A program made the position numbers and the translations under genes. The notes beneath the pieces were generated by a model. It saw nothing but the letters and a program-made list of their open reading frames with translations, did not search any database and was not told the origin of the DNA. A stretch of DNA of 64,000 nucleotides from Thiocapsa sp. GTDB taxonomy: Bacteria > Pseudomonadota > Gammaproteobacteria > Chromatiales > Chromatiaceae. The stretch is from positions 4,464,501 to 4,528,500 of the forward strand of contig NZ_CP073760.1 of assembly GCF_018399035.1 (NCBI RefSeq). Reading direction: 5' to 3'. Shown here in pieces: positions 63,804-64,000 of this stretch (the first letter of the stretch is position 1; every line of letters begins with the position of its first letter).

Positions 63804-64000
63804 GGCCACCTGCGTCCGGTTTTCGTTCGGGCGCCGTGCGCTGCCGGTTTCGCCGTCGGAGTGCACCGCCGGGGTCACCCACACGCGACCCATGCCGGGG
63901 CCGAGCTCGAGCTCGAAGGGTGTCGGCAGTCGGTCCAGTGGTGACTCGGGCGAGACGTCCAGCATCGGATCGGTTGTTCGAGCGACCTGGCAGATGTCGT
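63801..64000 (-). CDS. Unidentified protein, C-terminal 65 residues (runs off the window)
   Basis: The minus strand from the edge reads DICQVARTTDPMLDVSPESP, then LDRLPTPFELELGPGMGRVW, VTPAVHSDGETGSARRPNEN and RTQVA-stop. Composition is protein-like, but no family is recognised from this piece. The TAA at 63801-63803 is in a family-2 repeat. Confidence 0.6.
   Translation of the reverse strand, partial: DICQVARTTDPMLDVSPESPLDRLPTPFELELGPGMGRVWVTPAVHSDGETGSARRPNENRTQVA

Overview
The window is GC-rich proteobacterial DNA. The gene content (phenylacetate-CoA ligase with indolepyruvate oxidoreductase, DUF3365 heme protein, DUF29, Uma2, HepT/MntA, DUF853, RIT element, many short repeats) suggests a gammaproteobacterium, probably a purple sulfur bacterium of the Chromatiaceae. 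No photosynthesis or sulfur gene is present to prove it, so the taxon is an inference. | LAYOUT. 1-19.5 kb is mostly housekeeping: an arylacetate / aromatic 2-oxoacid operon (iorA-iorB-paaK-ACT, minus strand), a four-domain envelope protein, folP, a type IV pilin, apbE, a large RND pump with a histone-like tail, ruvB and glcD. At 19.9 kb is tRNA-Thr(UGU). 20.0-31.5 kb is mobile DNA: a complete IS66-type element (20031-22697) with an 8-bp target duplication that carries a DruA-like DUF4338 gene; then an 8.6-kb transposon (22923-31513) whose DDE transposase is split at its second catalytic Asp codon by a recombinase-in-trio (RIT) element, with an IS1595-type element next to the RIT left end. 32.0-35.5 kb is a two-gene RecQ-phosphoribosyltransferase / DprA-like operon ending in a structure that looks like an integron attC site. 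36-51 kb holds toxin-antitoxin genes, glpK-glpD, and a graveyard of defence genes (hsdM, hsdR, a Hachiman-like pair, PIN and Uma2 fragments), several with internal deletions that remove catalytic cores. 51-58 kb is ordinary (cyclophilin, TerB-like, rhodanese, DUF853 ATPase, DUF900 hydrolase, HepT/MntA-type pair). 58-63.6 kb is a six-gene cluster around a P1B ATPase with an SCA metal motif, which resembles ferrosome (fez) clusters. | REPEATS. Three families of 80-110-bp terminally inverted repeats are scattered through the window, often as neighbouring pairs. At least nine coding regions take their stop codon from the first bases of such a repeat (or of a related 245-bp inverted-repeat element). 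That pattern, the DruA-carrying IS66 element, the RecQ/DprA-attC unit and the fez-like cluster are the most interesting things here. | HOW THE PARTS WORK TOGETHER. iorAB would interconvert aryl-pyruvates and aryl-acetyl-CoA, and paaK would activate arylacetates, with the ACT protein as a likely amino-acid sensor. glpK-glpD take glycerol to dihydroxyacetone phosphate. The fez-like proteins would build a membrane-bounded iron store fed by the P-type ATPase. The mobile and defence islands look like repeated rounds of insertion followed by decay.
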